64,000 nucleotides of DNA from NCBI GenBank assembly GCA_026122225.1, contig JANEZZ010000805.1, forward strand, positions 310,001-374,000. The letters run 5' to 3'. The position numbers were made by a program, and so were the translations under genes. Of this stretch, positions 33,113-46,295 are shown in pieces (within the stretch, counting starts at the first letter, position 1; each line of letters begins with the position of its first letter). This stretch comes from Heloderma charlesbogerti (lineage: Eukaryota; Chordata; Lepidosauria; Squamata; Helodermatidae). The notes under the pieces were generated by a model. The model was not told the origin of the DNA, did no database searches, and saw only the letters and a program-made list of their open reading frames with translations.

Positions 33113-33612
33113 CTTTCGACTGACCAGGAGCACCTCTTGTCTGGATTAAGCTTCAATTTGTTTGCCCTCATCCAGCCCATTACTGCTGACAGACACCGGT
33201 TTAGCACAACAACGGCTTCTTTGGAATTAGATGGAAAGGAAAAGTAGAGTTGGGTGTCATCAGTATACTGGTGACACCAAACCCCAAACTCTGGACAACC
33301 TCTCCCAGTGGTTTCATGTATATGTTAAAGCATGGGGGACAAAAGAGAACCCTGAGAAACTCCACAAGCCGATGGCCAGGGAGTTGAACAGAAGTCTCCC
33401 AGCACCACCTTCTGGGTCCGGCCCTCCAAGAAGGAATCGAGCCACTGTAAAACAGTGCCTCCAAGTTCCATCCCAGCTAGGTGGCCCAGAAGGATACCAT
33501 GGTTGATTGTATTGAAAGCCACTGAGAGGTCCAGCAGAACCAACAGGGACACACTCCCCCTGCCTAGTCCCCGGCATAGGTCATCCACCAAGGCAAACAA
33601 AGCTGTTTCTGC
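33113..33612 (-). pseudogene. LINE (L2/CR1-group-like) RT core
   Basis: Reading down the minus strand: LLVLLDLSVAFNTINHGILL (first catalytic aspartate, with FNTIN), LQWLDSFLEGRTQKVVLGDF, CGVSQGSLLSPMLFNIYMKP, then a frame change and a TDDTQLYF-like region near 33245-33275, and NRCLSAVMGWMRANKLKLNP near 33150-33205. The order matches a single RT. E15 splits it from 34302-34450. Confidence 0.88.
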
Positions 33613-34301
33613 TAGGGATGTCAAAGAATTCCGCCACGGATCTCAGTGAGGCCGAATGCCAGTGCATTCAGCCCCCCGAACTCTGTGGCGGAATGGCCTG
33701 CCCCCCTGCCCCCCGCGGATCCCCCCTGGGATGAGACTTACCTGGGGCAGATGTTCCGGGCGGCAGCAGCTCCGGCGGCGGCTCTGGCGGCAGCTGTGGC
33801 GGCTGGTCTTCCGACCGGCTGCTGCCACCGCCTTTTGCAGTCTTGTTGGGTTTTTTTTTTTTTTATAAGACGTGATAGGCTACGTAAAGATTTACGTAGC
33901 CTATCATGGCTGGGTAAAAAAAAAATTGCATACACAAATGGCGGTGGCTACGGCTGCTGCCATTTGCGTTCCTTATTTTTGGCCGTCTTAGTCTACGTAA
34001 ATATTTACGTAGACTATGATGGCAAAAATAAAGGGGAATGCAAATAGAGTAGCGGGCGCTATTTGCGTCCCTTTTTGATTCGCCATTTTAGCCTATGTAA
34101 ATCCGGCTGCAGATGGCTCTGGCCTGGGCCTGGCCGGCTGCTCTGCGGAGCTGCTGCAGAACACAGCCGGCCGTGGAGGATTCCGGGGGGGAGGAACGGA
34201 TCGCCTCCCCCCCGTCGAGGATTCCGGGGGGAGGGATGGAACGCCTCCCCCCCACCATCAACATAATCCGCGGAAAGGTAAGTGACTTTTGTACATCCCT
34301 A
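33613..34301 (+). mobile_element. Foldback hAT-like element E15
   Basis: A end TAGGGATGTCAAAGAATTCC, B end CTTTTGTACATCCCTA. Flanks GTTTCTGC and GCTTCTGC (7 of 8). The interior is shortened: after the central TACGTA modules it passes directly into the B-side GGAGGATTCCGGGGGG region. Donor-like sites are ACTTACC near 33738 and GGTAAGT near 34277. Confidence 0.94.
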
Positions 34302-34450
34302 GCTTCTGCCCCATAACCGGGTCTGAAGCCAGATTGAAATGGATCTAGATAATCTGTCTCATCCAGGAATCCCTGGAATCCATACACTAAAGTAAGCCAT
34401 TCGTGAGAAGAATATGAGAGCAATGACTGGTCTATGTAGAGTAAATTAAT
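34302..34450 (-). pseudogene. LINE (L2/CR1-group-like) RT N-terminal fragment
   Basis: Minus strand: GFQGFLDETDYLDPFQSGFR then PGYGAEA at the E15 junction. The DPFQSGFRPGYG block is typical of the RT fingers of this LINE group and continues on the far side of E15. Confidence 0.85.
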
Positions 34451-37400
34451 GGAAATCAAGTGAAAAAGATGGTTAGAATTATGGTAGGATCAATTGCACT
34501 AGGAACTGAGATGGATCAATTCACATATTCACTTGGTTTTCTTTTCATCACTTGATTACTAAGTCAGCCCTTAGAACTGCTGTAATGAAACTGATAAGTC
34601 AGCTAGAACTGGCTGCAATGAAACTGATAGTGTTGGAGGTGATGTAGTTGATCATAAAAGTTCCAGCTCTGGTATTTGTTCTGTGATGGCTCATTTATCC
34701 ACACATGGAAGTGACTACTTAATGGTCATCACTCCTCCTTTTAAGTCATATGTTCCTTCATATCAATCTGCTTTTTAACTGAGGTTTCATTTTTCTTTTG
34801 TTGAATTTGTAGAGTGTTTTTTTTAAAAAAGAAAACACCATATACACATGCAGACACACACACAGCACCCCTACGCATTTGCCAAGAAAGACATAATGCA
34901 AGGATCTTTGAAAAATTCAGTGGCACAAACAAGTAGAAAAAGGATCTTAGATTAAAGACATCATCAGGGAGTATTTTTGTTACTTCACATAGGTACTTCA
35001 GCGGAGCCTTAGATAGCATATTTCACCCCCTTTTTACTTGAGGAATGCTTTGGCGGGCTTGTACACAAAGGAATAGTACATACTTTATGAACATGACAAT
35101 GGGACAAACAATTGTAGTAGCATATCTTGAAATTCCTAGAGGATCTTCTTGTTAAGAGCCTTACAGGCTATATATAATAGATGCATTAACAATCATTTCC
35201 ACCCACAGGGTAACCCTGAAAGATCTGCAGCCCCAATAGAATAATTTACCTGGAGAAAAATACACTGACAAAATATTGAACCATTCTTGGTTTCTCTAAA
35301 ACGTGCACACACAGAGAATTAGAATCGCCAGCTAGGCTTGGTGTATATGAGCCATCTCCTGCTATCATTTCCCAGTTCATACAGAGATATTTGCCCTTTC
35401 GTGACCTTGGAGCATCAGTGCTGTGGCTTTGAAGACAGATTCAATTAACAAAAGTGATAGAGTCTGACCTTTTGGAAACTGTTGCTCTGTCCTTGATTCA
35501 GTAGCAAATATTGGTGGTGGGCAGGGGTGGTGGGCAGGGTAATTCTTTCTCGAATTCATATGAAAAAACAAATACATACCTCAACCATTGCAGTTGCAGA
35601 AAACAAGTTAAAACATTTTCTGTAAAAATATTATCGTCTGCTTATAGTGTGAACTGAAGCAGGGCTGAATATCCCCACCAGGCCATTTATACTCCATGAA
35701 AGTGAGGGGTACATTCTGATGAATTGGGGGAGGGGGTCTAAAGAATTCTATTAATTTTTGACAGGAGGCTTGCCATTATTTAAGAACACGGGGTTTTGAA
35801 CTTTCTTTAAAAGAAGGGGGCAGGGTAGTGCTTTGCAGCAGAGCTGCTGTAAAAATTGCCCATTAGCATTCCCATTTTCCAAAGAATGCCCCCACCTGTT
35901 GAAACTGACAAAAAAGTCTTAGTTGAAGTATTCAGCCCAGCCTTAGCATGAACCTGTATCAAACTGCACTGTTTGTACTGTTCATTGGAGCTCAGCTTTA
36001 AACCAATAGCATTTCAGAATGGGGTCATGTATTGCAACATCAGTACAGATCAACAGCTACTCTCTGCTAGGCAACACACAGAGCCTGTAGGCTTTGAATA
36101 GGGATAAGTGACGGTGGTGGTAGAAGTGGTGGTGGGGGGTGAAATTGGCCTCTGGAACCCGGCACGTAACCCACCCCTGCTTTAGAATTAGAAGTTTAGA
36201 ATACTGTCGCATTGAGCCACTGATTCTAAATGGTGGAAAAGGCCTACCAGCCAATGTGACAGGATTGTCAACGATGTATTTTGGGTGCAGGAATGAACAA
36301 AGTTTTATGTAGTGATAACTAGAGTTACTAGCAAATTCCAAATTGGGTTGGGGGGTAGGGTGGATAATGGATCTCCTGTGGATCCATCATCATTGCCACA
36401 TGCTAGGGTCTTTGGGCTGAGTCCCTCATCCAATCTTCAGAAAAAGTTCATGGTGGCTTCTTAAATTTGGAACAACTATGTGAATCCTGTATACTAATTA
36501 CTGCTGTGCCAAAAATTTCTCCCACATTTTATTTTACCATTCTCATTCAATTTGACCAAAAACAAATTGCTTTTGAAAATAAATTCAGTGGTGAAAAAAA
36601 TTTCGGAGAAATTGTCACGGGTTGGGTCTGAATTTCTTGTGCTTACCTTACTTAGGAGGTGGCCAAAGAGTATGCACAAGTGTCCTGTTTTCCATGGCAC
36701 AATCTCTCTAGCAGCATGTAGCCTCCTTGGCTTCCCCTCTTCAATTAAAGCCCAGGGGGAGACATTGTGAGGTAATTCCTCCCATAGGACTTTTTCACTT
36801 CAGGAAGCACAGGCAGCCTAGGAGGCTGCAGAGCAATGGAGAGATGGGTAATAGAAAGGCAACACACACACAGCACCCTTGGCTACTTCACAGGTAAACT
36901 GAAACACATCACAAAAGTTAACTATAAAACACCCTGAGAATGAGGCAGAACAATGGAAGCCTCATGGGGGAAGAAACCTTTCAAGAAACTGGGGAACAGA
37001 TTTTGGCGTACTCCTTCCCTGGAGCTGCAGACAACACTCCCCACCTCACACCTTCATCGTGATGGATGTAAAATGGGGGCCAGCCTGCCAGCACAGTTGA
37101 TGCTGTTGCCATTGCAGTGGCAGAGCACACAGACATGCACACACACACCCTTATGAAAAAGGGAGAAGCTGTGCTACAACCCCTGTCAATGGTGAGCCCT
37201 AACTATGGAAACTGGAGAAATTTGGTGAAATTGTCACACCAATTTCTCTACCCAGATATAGGGCTGAGAACTTTGAGAGGCCCGTTTCCCACAGCTCTAG
37301 TACTAATAGTGAATTTGTTCTTCAAATGGTGGTCCTTGCATTGCCAGAATGGCACCATCTGCACGCAGCAGGGAAGTGTCAGCAGGCTTGGAGAGAACCC

Positions 37401-38216
37401 CAGGTTTCAGATGTATGCAGTCTTCAGGGGAAAAAATGGGGGCAGGGGATAGCCCAAAGACTGAGCATACTCACAGTGCATGGTTGGCGGGCACTTCAAA
37501 CAAGGTCACTCACTCCACACTGCAACATTTGGTTGTAGTCTTATATGTTGGCTCCTACATTTTATTTTCAGCACCAGTCGTAAGTATTGATCACTGAGAC
37601 AGTTTTCAGAAGAAACCTTCTGATGGAAACTTTGCTGATATGATTTTCCAAGATAGATCTATTTTTTTGTTTTTGTTTTGACAGAAACTCCAGGCTTTTC
37701 TGCATAACTTATTAAAGTGTAGATTAAAAGTGACATGTTGATTTGCTGCAGACTTTGAGGATTTCTTTTTATACTTTTTGCCTCCAGCATTATACAGTCC
37801 ACTGAACAAATAGCTTGTATATGAATCCACTTTTTTCTACTTTTTCCCCTCCTTTTCTAATCTTGAGACTTTGTGTTTCTCATTCTAATTTTATGCATGC
37901 TGAATTCATCCAACAACAAAAAAAGGAAAACAGAATGACTGAACTAATGCCAGCAAGACTTGACACATGCTTCAAAGGCAAAACACTTTAATCACTTTAA
38001 AATTGGCTGTTGAAAATTGGCTTTCCTGCAATGTATTATTTTGGCATTCTTCTCTTTTGTTGGGTTGATGTTCTTGATGAGGCTGCACCAGCCCATAAGC
38101 CATAAGTTCGCAGCCTCATTCACTGGCGACAAAGCTCGACCACCCCCTTCCACGATAATCTCTCTTTCCATGGTCAGCTTTGTTGCAGTCTCACAGCACT
38201 GGAAGAAAGGAAAGGG
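34451..38216. other. No gene recognised
   Basis: AT-rich DNA with short frames only. I looked for transposon motifs and tRNA-like boxes and saw nothing supportable. Confidence 0.5.
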
Positions 38217-38224
38217 GGTAGGAC

Positions 38225-38374
38225 CAGTGGTGGCGGGTGGCTCCAATTTTGGTGGAGTGTAATTCCATTCTGGGTTTCAAGCTTGGCTAGTTCATTTAGA
38301 GTTCTGGCCAGTTCTGACTGAAACCTAGAATGGAATTACAGCCCCACCAAAACTGGAGCCACCAGCCTTCACTA
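38225..38374. mobile_element. Short palindromic hAT-like MITE
   Basis: The two arms are near-complementary over about 50 bp: GGTGGCTCCAATTTTGGTGG...AATTCCATTCTGGGTTT faces AAACCTAGAATGGAATT...CCACCAAAACTGGAGCCACC. Ends CAGTGG and CACTA are flanked by GGTAGGAC (38217-38224) and GGCAGGAC (38375-38382), an 8-bp duplication with one mismatch. It sits at the 5' edge of the SINE that follows. Confidence 0.75.
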
Positions 38375-38382
38375 GGCAGGAC

Positions 38383-38540
38383 CATAGCTCAGTGGCATGT
38401 AGAAGATCCCGGAGTCATATAGCAGGTGATGGGAAAATCCTCCTCCTGTAACCCTGGAGACCACTGCCTATCAGAGTAGACAGTATTGGGTTCCATGGAC
38501 AAATAGTTTGGCCTGGTATAAGGCAGCTTCCTATGTTTTT
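38383..38540 (+). repeat. tRNA-derived SINE
   Basis: An A-box-like CATAGCTCAGTGGCATG, a degenerate B-box region and the tail TATAAGGCAGCTTCCTATGT. The same family occurs at 43408-43615 (minus) and 54211-54403 (plus). Pol III promoter elements are decayed. Confidence 0.8.
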
Positions 38541-38559
38541 AAAGGGATGTCAGAATCTA

Positions 38560-38990
38560 AAAATCTTGGTTTCTCAGTTGTCCCATGTTAAGTTCAGTTC
38601 ATTCAGAACTTGGAGAATTTTTTCCATTCTTAAGTTGGGTTCATCCCAAACACTGATGCGTGTGCACATTCTGCACAGGTCTCCTGACACATGCATTTTT
38701 GTACATAATTTGTCTAATATACACATTTAACAAGCGGTTTTTCTAATATGCATTTTTAATGTTATTTTTTCTAATATATGCATTTTGTGCACTTCCTAAT
38801 ACATACATTTCTGCATGCATTTTTTAAAAAATTGGAGAACTGCATTGCAGAATTAGAAGTGTGATTTTTGCAAAGGATAACTGCATTTTGATTTATGCCT
38901 TGGTTCAAAAGTGCAACATTAGATAGGTTCTCATTAAAATGTGAACGAAACAAATTTCTTCCCCACCCCAATTTCCTAAGTGTCACCTAA
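38560..38990. repeat. AT-rich repeat with TAATATATGCATTTT motifs
   Basis: Several TCTAATATRCATTTT-like units at about 38710-38790 recur in the same spirit at 44580-44750 and 20380-20420. May be a MITE related to the one at 44430-44872. Class uncertain. Confidence 0.4.
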
Positions 38991-40816
38991 TTCTCTGGGC
39001 AACCAGAAGACACTCGCAGTATCTCTATATTGTGTTGCACCAACTCACAGCAAATCACTGGAAGGTATGGAGAATCTCCCAATTGCCTAGAGATGTCGCT
39101 CTAACTATATCTCAGATTTGTCTCTTTTAAAATCTGTAGGAGCTCTGATGAACTTCCCCAATTTTAAGCTCACATTTATTCAATCAGGGTTCTCCCCCAC
39201 CCACCCCTGCCCCTGGAGGAAACCCTATGTATGAAACATCCCCCTACAGAGTGACACTGAGCATATGCCAGTGAGGCGGGGGGGGGGAGCTGGCCAGTGA
39301 CATTGAGGGGACATGGCCACTGGTCTCTTCATGTGTCCAGTAATTATGATTACCTAACTATGAATAGGGCTCATGTGAAAGATATTACTGCAGGACCAAA
39401 GTGCCTGAATTGGACCCATGTTTGTTAATAATATTGTTAACAATAGGTTGGTCATTGCTAATTAGCTAGAGACTGGTAGGAATTCAATTCATTGTCTGAT
39501 TATCTATTTTTTCTGTATAATGGCTTTGCTATAATAATTAGGCCTTTTGTAATGAACATATTGGTACATAAACAGTAATATTAAGAGTTTCCACACTACA
39601 TTCCAACAGTCATAGCCCTCAATGGTACTCTAAAATGTTTTTAGTGCTATTCCTCATTATTATTTCTGCCTTGATGGTGCAGTAATGGTCACTTGAGAAA
39701 CCCTGATTGATAATCTAATTTAGATTCAAGGTACACTCAAGAATTTTCTATTATTGTTCTCTTTATTAAAGTGAGTGCCAGTTTTAAAGCACTAGACATG
39801 GATTCAGTCCAGTAAAAGTCTCAGTCTTTATTTGGTACTACTGCTATTTGCTTCTCACCCATTTATTTCAGCCAATATTACTAGTATTTTTGTCCCTGTG
39901 GTTAATCAATGAACATCTGATCATGGTCTTCTATTCTAAATTGATAGCAGACAACATTGGATTTACTATTAGCATTTATGAATCCAATGAACATTTAAAT
40001 ACCACAGAGCAGATTTCTGGCATTAATATTTTTCATTTTATTAGGCTAAATTGGATATTTAATTAATGTGTTGTTGTTTTTACCCTTTACCTCTAACAAT
40101 TTAAAGGTTATTTGATAAGGGAAGAGACTGTGCAAAGAAAAGCCAAGTCCCAACAGAACAAAACAAGGAAGAGAACGGGGGGGGGGATATTTCTTAAGCA
40201 CTCTGATTTTCTGCCTAAGCTGATGCTCATATTTCCAGTCTAGTGATTAGTTATGGAAGGGAGGAACTACACCATTGTATTTTGGAAATGTTTAGGTTTT
40301 TAGAATGTTTTCCCCTGAAATCAACCAAAAACTCCAGAGTAGATTCCAAAATGGAGCCCAGAATAGATCTTAGATTCATCACAAGTGAAGTAAATGTTCC
40401 CGTTGGTGACCACATGACAATGCTTGGGAAAGCATGATGATATTGCAGGCTACGCTAGGCTTTTTCAAAAATGTGCAGAGGCACTAAAAGCACTATACAT
40501 TGATTACCATTGAAGGTTGTCATAGATTTGCCCAACAATATGGTAGCCTCTGTGCATGTGCAAGAAGGTGTCTTATCTGAAATTATGTGAGGATGTCATA
40601 TCACAATGACTTACCATGTCAAAGCAGAATGCCTGCTAGCTCCTTCCTTTTCCCACTCTTATGAATGTACATATTAACGAAGAGGCACAAAATTTAAACA
40701 ACGTCCTTCTAATAGATATCTTCATGCCTTCCAGTGATGACATAACACAGCTTTGGAAGTTTAAGATTTCTCATCATTTACAATAGATACACACACAGAG
40801 AGACACTAACAATCAC
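38991..40816. other. No gene recognised
   Basis: AT-rich, with a G-run at about 40173-40183. Nothing supportable. Confidence 0.5.
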
Positions 40817-41032
40817 CAGGGGTGCTTTCAGATGAGGTTTCCTGCCTCATTAATGGAATTTTATGGGGCGTCCAGATGACCTCATCGTCCACCCTGAATT
40901 CTCACATGTTTTCCCACTGCTTCTTCCATCTTTTTTCTTACCACAGAAAATCTGTTAAGTAAGAAAAGATGGAACAGCGGCACAATGCATTCTGTTTCTT
41001 AACACTAGGACCCCTTCATCTGAAAGCAACCC
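40817..41032. mobile_element. hAT-like MITE with CAGGGGTGCTTTCAGATGA ends
   Basis: The left end CAGGGGTGCTTTCAGATGA and the right end TTCATCTGAAAGCAACCC are inverted repeats. About 216 bp, noncoding. CAGGGGTG-type termini are common in hAT MITEs. I did not find a clear 8-bp duplication. Confidence 0.65.
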
Positions 41033-41999
41033 AACACACTAATTAGTAATGTAAGCAGTTGATTCCAAACCATTTGGTGAAGGCACATTGGAAAATCTTT
41101 ACTGCATGGAACCAGTACACTCAGTAGATAAATACAGGGCTTTAATAATCTGTGCCCCAAAAGCACTTGTTATATGCACTAAATTATTTTTCCCAATGGA
41201 AGTACAGTGAACATCTGTACATTTTATAAATTCATTTCTTCCAACCCAGCCATATTATTTACTATGTACCTATCAAAGCTATAATTTAAGAACTCAAAAA
41301 CTGCATCCAAGAGCTGGAGCATTGCCCACGACGACCCTGCATATGCCCTCTATACTCATTACCAGTGTGAAGACAATATTATTTACGGCTAATGTCAAAG
41401 AACTGATAAAGAGTCTTTTCAATATCATGCTCAGCCTAGCACCAGAATCACAGTAGGATAAGCACAATATTGGTGCAGTTTTATGTATGTGCCTCTATGC
41501 TTGTTTTTCCATAAGTAAAGGAAGAAATAAAAGCCAAGTGGAAATATACACTGACTCTTTCATTTGGCTCCTTCAGTTTAAAGTTAAACCTTATTCTGAA
41601 GTCTAACAGTTGCTTGGAAAATGCATTTGCTTGTCCATTTTCATCTTCACAGACTTTTACCTCCAACTCTGAAAGAGGAACCTTTTACCATACACTTCTC
41701 TAATTTTCCCCACATCTGTCCTTTTGATAACATTCCATAGAAGAAGAAGAAAACCAAATATACCAACTTTTCCCCTCCTCCTCTTTTGTGTATACCATGG
41801 CAATCCCAACATTTATTATTGAAGATAATTCATGTTTATATGTGTGTGATTGTTTTTCTTCTGAAAATAACCCACATGGGTTATTGGAAGCTACACCTAC
41901 TGAAATTCCCTCTTCTACACAATTATTAAAGGTGAAGGGCCCTGTCTTCTTTAACATCTGGCTACCCTAGCTTCCATCAATGCAGTTGGGTCACTTAGG
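41033..41999. other. No gene recognised
   Basis: AT-rich sequence with short frames only. Confidence 0.4.
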
Positions 42000-42075
42000 G
42001 TGCTGGTTGGGGAATGCTGGGAGTTGTAGGACTTTTTTCCTGTCTAAACAGGCATAGGACTGCACCCTTTAATAT
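42000..42075 (+). repeat. Interspersed repeat (GCTGGTTGGGGAATGCTGGGAG type)
   Basis: GGGGAATGCTGGGAGTTGTA...CTGTCTAAACAGGCATAGGA resembles 52545-52650 (GGGGAATACTTGGAGTTGTA...CTGTCTAAACATGCATAGAA). Confidence 0.6.
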
Positions 42076-42410
42076 TTCCCCAGCCACATGGAAGCTACTC
42101 ATGGATAAGTGGTTCACACACAAGTGGGAGAATGTAAAGGGTACCTAAGAGAACTTTGATACAGAATGAAAGATGAAAAAACGCAAAACATGTATGGTCT
42201 ACATAGAATGCACTAAGGAAATAATATGAAATGTCAGAAAACATAATGGTAAAGAGGTCTGGGTTCATGTTCATCTACTCACACATAGAATCTTCCAAAA
42301 GTAGCCTGAAGTATACAAACCAAATGGACCTACCAGCTACCATAAGGTGGATATTAATTTAATTGAAAAAAATTACCAATCATCATCATCAACATGGAAA
42401 AGGTACCTAA

Positions 42411-42503
42411 CAGTGCAATGCTATGAATCTTTACTCTGAAGTAAGCACCTCTGTATTTGATGGAGTTCACTTCCATGTAAGTGTCCATAGGATTGCAGCC
42501 TAA
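42411..42503. repeat. Short palindromic interspersed repeat
   Basis: GTGCAATGCTATGAATCTTT to GTCCATAGGATTGCAGCC; its ends are inverted repeats around ACTCTGAAGTAAGC / ACTTCCATGTAAGTG. Same family as 43687-43777. Confidence 0.65.
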
Positions 42504-43400
42504 GTGAGGTTTCTCAGTTCTGGATCAGCAACTTTATTAATTGTTTTGAGGATGCTGTTATCAAATGGAGTATGAAACAGAGACATTGCAAGTATTTTAG
42601 AGCAAAGGTTAACACTTAAATTGAACTCAACAAACTGGAGCTGGAATGATAGAACCAAACACCCCCCTCCCCCAGTCCAGGAAGGACAATGGTCTGGGAA
42701 GAAAAACAAAATGCACAAGAACATGAATAGGACCTACTGAGCATAAAGTATCATAATGTGAAGTTTCAAAATAACAAAAAGTTTTGCCATGTTGGTCCAC
42801 TGAAGGTTATTGCAATGATAGAATGACATCATATAATGCTTATTGTAGTAGTAAAGGGTCAGCTAAGGCTAAGTTCATGAGAATGGCAAAAGCACATCAA
42901 TTTATTTTAAAGCCTATATTTTCTGATCTGAGAAACAGATGACTCGAGTACTGTAGCTAAATAGGGGAATAGACATATTCAAAACAAGCCATTGCTATTC
43001 TGAACATTTTCTCATAACTGTAATTTCCTCTGTTTCCTGATGAGTGAATACAGCCAAGAAAACAAATAATAGTTTTTGAAAACCTCATACATTGAGGGTT
43101 CAAGACTTGTCACTTCCAACACGCAAAATACATTTCCACTGGGCTGGATACAATGGTGCTGTTCCACCAGTGCAAGGGAAACCACTGGCGGAACAGATTC
43201 TCCCTGCCCCTGCAACCTCCCACACACCCCAAATCTTATCTGAAATGTTAGAGAAACTTCTGGAGTAGATTTGGGGGTATGCGAGAGCTGCAGGGAGGAG
43301 GAGAGAACAAGGAGGCCCTGTTGTATGAGCAGAAGGCCTGTTGTGCAAGCAGACATCTGCTCGTGCGACATTGGATCTAGCTTTCCATTTTTCACATTGT
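42504..43400. other. No gene recognised
   Basis: Nothing supportable in this interval. Confidence 0.4.
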
Positions 43401-43407
43401 GCATGTA

Positions 43408-43615
43408 GTAACATAGGAAGCTGCCTTATACAGAATCAGGCCATTGGTCCATCTAGCCCATCTAGCCCAGTATTCTCAACACTGACTGGTAGTGGCTCTC
43501 CAGGGTTTCCAGCAAGATTCTGTCTTAGTACTACCTGGAGATGCTGGGGACTGAACCTAGGACCTTTAGCATGCAAAGCATGTCCTCCTCTACCACTGAG
43601 CTATGGCTGCTCCCT
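43408..43615 (-). repeat. tRNA-derived SINE
   Basis: On the minus strand the head holds CATAGCTCAGTGGTAGAGG (A box) and GGTCCTAGGTTCAGTCCCC (B box), and the tail is TATAAGGCAGCTTCCTATGT. This is the most complete of the three copies in the window, with a TCTAGCCCA duplication inside. Its head resembles an Ala/Gly-type tRNA. Confidence 0.88.
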
Positions 43616-43686
43616 ATTTGATTTGAGCAGAGATTCTAACTGAAATACCTCTTCCAAATTATCTTTGCTAAAATGCATAGTGAACA

Positions 43687-43777
43687 GTGCAATCCTATGC
43701 ATGTCTACTTAGAAGTAGACCCCATTGAGTTCAGTGGGGCTTACACCTCATTCAGCATATATAGGATTGCAGCCCCA
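43687..43777. repeat. Short palindromic interspersed repeat
   Basis: Starts GCAATCCTATGCATGTCTAC and ends CATATATAGGATTGCAGCC. The TIR-like ends GCAATCCTAT / ATAGGATTGC make it MITE-like. Confidence 0.7.
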
Positions 43778-44429
43778 ATATAGTAATAGTAGTAAGTTGA
43801 AGGGCTTTCCTGCACTATAGGAAATATATTGGGAATTACCTCCAAGAAAACTTTCTCTGTGTGTAATCTTTTCTCTGAACCGAAACTACATTTTTCTTCT
43901 GCTGGTTTTTGTGTCTCCTGAGCTTCTATCGTATTGCTCTTGGTTCCCATCACAAGTTACATCTGTTTGACAGAGTTCTTCCAACTCTACTCAATTTCTG
44001 TCCCAAGGGTTTTATCTGGTTTAAAGACTGATCGCTAACATTTAAGGCCCACTTCACAAAATATGTGGTTTTTCCATGCAGTCAGTCCAACTCCACACCT
44101 TCCTCAGGAATAACACTTGCATGGCCAAATGTAATGCATTAATCCAGAGGTCACTCATTTGTACCAACAAGGCAGCAATCATTAAAACAAACAAACACAT
44201 AATATAAAGGTTGGTCTTCTTTCGCACTTCTGTCTTGTCCTTTGATCTTCAAGGTCCTAGATAGTTTAGCTGTTTTCCAAGCAGACATTTACGGACACTC
44301 TCTACAAGTTCACATGTGAAAATATGGTCACACTTCTAACATCTTTAGTCTCATAATCAAAGATCATTGTCCAAGCCCCACCCTCAACTGCACATTGCTC
44401 ATGACTCTACACTACTTGCTATGTGTAGG

Positions 44430-44872
44430 GATGGGAGATAAATTTATTCAGTTAGCATTTTAATGTGAAGATGGCTAATTCCCATTTCCCAAGCCAATAT
44501 GCAAACAGAAATGCAGTTATCGTTTGATATTCGCACTTGTCCAAATTTTGCAATGAAATGCTGCAGTAAAAACAACTGCATACAAAATTGCATTTCTAGG
44601 GAAACCTGCACACAAAAATGTACATATTTGTGGAAGTAACATACAAAGCTTCATTGTATTAGGGGAAATTGATGGCAAAAAGTGAATATTAGGCAAAATT
44701 ATGTACAGAAAGGCATATATTAAGAGAAATGGCCACGAACGTGAATACATTTTTGTGGGGACTTCAAAACATCACAAACTGCTGGTGAAAGAAGATGGAG
44801 TAAACTTAAGATTGGGGGAAAAAATGAGAAGCTGAATGAAAACGAAATTGACAGATTCACCCCTCACTAGCT
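44430..44872. repeat. AT-rich repeat bounded by AGGGATGGGAG and CACCCCTCA
   Basis: The left edge TAGGGATGGGAGATAAATTT and right edge AGATTCACCCCTCA resemble the TAGGGATG...CACCCCTA ends of the foldback family, but the flanks do not give an 8-bp match and the interior is an unrelated AT-rich repeat (see 38560-38990). Possibly an older hAT relative. Confidence 0.4.
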
Positions 44873-45779
44873 GGGTATTTTATTCCTTTACTTTGTGTTA
44901 CTCTGGCCTCCATTGATTTAAAAGCCAGGAGGATGGACGTTGCAAAACTATTTCTTATCAGTAACTAAAGATATACCTCACCACCTGTAGCATATGAAAT
45001 GGCACGCTACAAACTACATGTGGTCCTAGTATTAATGCCTGCACTGTACACTGACATGCACTGGAAACAAGATGCACCTCATCCTCACTCCCAGCCTGTT
45101 AGAATCCTAGGTAAGAGGGTCGAAATCTGAAGACAGAAAACTTTAACAACTTGGACTAAGACGATTTTTAACAAGGCACAACAAGTTATAGTATCTAAAG
45201 CTGTCTGTCTGCTAGTGCTAATGATGTTGCACTAGTATAAACCAATGTTTGCACAAAGAACTAGTGCAACAGGAAAAAGTGGCGACGTACTTCCCAAATT
45301 TGGTGCCAGTGAAATTTGACAGCAAATTATCACTTTTCTCCATTGTGCTAGTTGCTTTATGGAAGTGCAACTTCATTAGTACTAGCAGCTGGACACTGTT
45401 GGATCCTTCCCAGTATTATTTACCTGGCACAGGGACCAAAAATAAAATAAGGATGTCTGAGTAATTAGGGACAGTTGGAGCATATGTTTATGCATTTTTT
45501 TTTCAGAACTGTCAAAGTACTGTCTCAAAAGCCCCACAACCCTTCAAGTCTGGATTAATCAATAAAAAGCCATAGATATTTTAGCATAGTTTTGTTATTT
45601 TTTTTCCAGCCTTCTCAAAATTAAATAATTTTATTTACTATTGCTGTCAATATAGACAGATGACTATTATTAGAATTTTTAGCTTACTGGTGGGGGTGGA
45701 GAGGTGAATAAAGTGTGGAGAAAGTGAGTAGGGAGAAATTTTTCTGCCTCTTTAATTATAGGACCCACTGACTGACACC
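44873..45779. other. No gene recognised
   Basis: Nothing supportable. Confidence 0.4.
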
Positions 45780-46295
45780 CAGTAAAGCTGAATGATTGGA
45801 GATTCAGGACAGACAAAAAGAAGGACTTCTTCACTGGAATTGGCATAATGTAGTAATGCCCACCAACTTGGACAGCTTTAAAACACCTCATTGTTTAGTG
45901 ATTTATGAGGCCTGTCATTGTGATTTTTGGTTTAAGGCCTACTGATTCTGTTATATAGCTGTGCTTTGTTTTCGCCATAATGCATATTTATATTGTAGTT
46001 TTATTGTTGGGCACTGCCTGTGATATCAAGTACAAGGTTGTACTTGACAGACTGTTCAGAAACATTATACATGAATAAAAGAGGATTAGATACATTCAGA
46101 TAAGATAATGATATCAATGGCTACTAGCCATGACAGCTATATATTACCTCTAGTATCGGAGGCAGCATTTCTCTAAACACCAGTTTCTGGGGTACAGGAT
46201 GGGAGAGGGCTATTGTCCTCATGTCCTCAGGTTGGCCACTGTGGGAACAGATTGATAGGCCTTTGGTCTGATCTATTAAATGTTATGTTCTTCTG
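45780..46295 (+). repeat. LINE 3' end (CR1-like) with internal insertion
   Basis: AGAAGGACTTCTTCACTGGA, then CCCACCAACTTGGACAGCTTT, and after about 185 bp of unrelated DNA AAAAGAGGATTAGATACATT, ATCAATGGCTACTAGCCATG and GGCCACTGTGGGAACAGATT. I recognise this series as the common reptile LINE 3' end following an RT. It carries no RT here, so it is a truncated copy. Confidence 0.6.

Noticed and set aside
43408..43615. A functional tRNA gene
   Set aside because: The A and B boxes are present but the cloverleaf cannot form, and the sequence continues into a SINE body and tail found at two other sites.
44430..44872. A twentieth foldback copy (AGGGATGGGAG...CACCCCTCA)
   Set aside because: The ends resemble the family, but the 8-bp flanks do not match, there are no family modules, and the interior is a different AT-rich repeat. 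Listed only as a low-confidence repeat.
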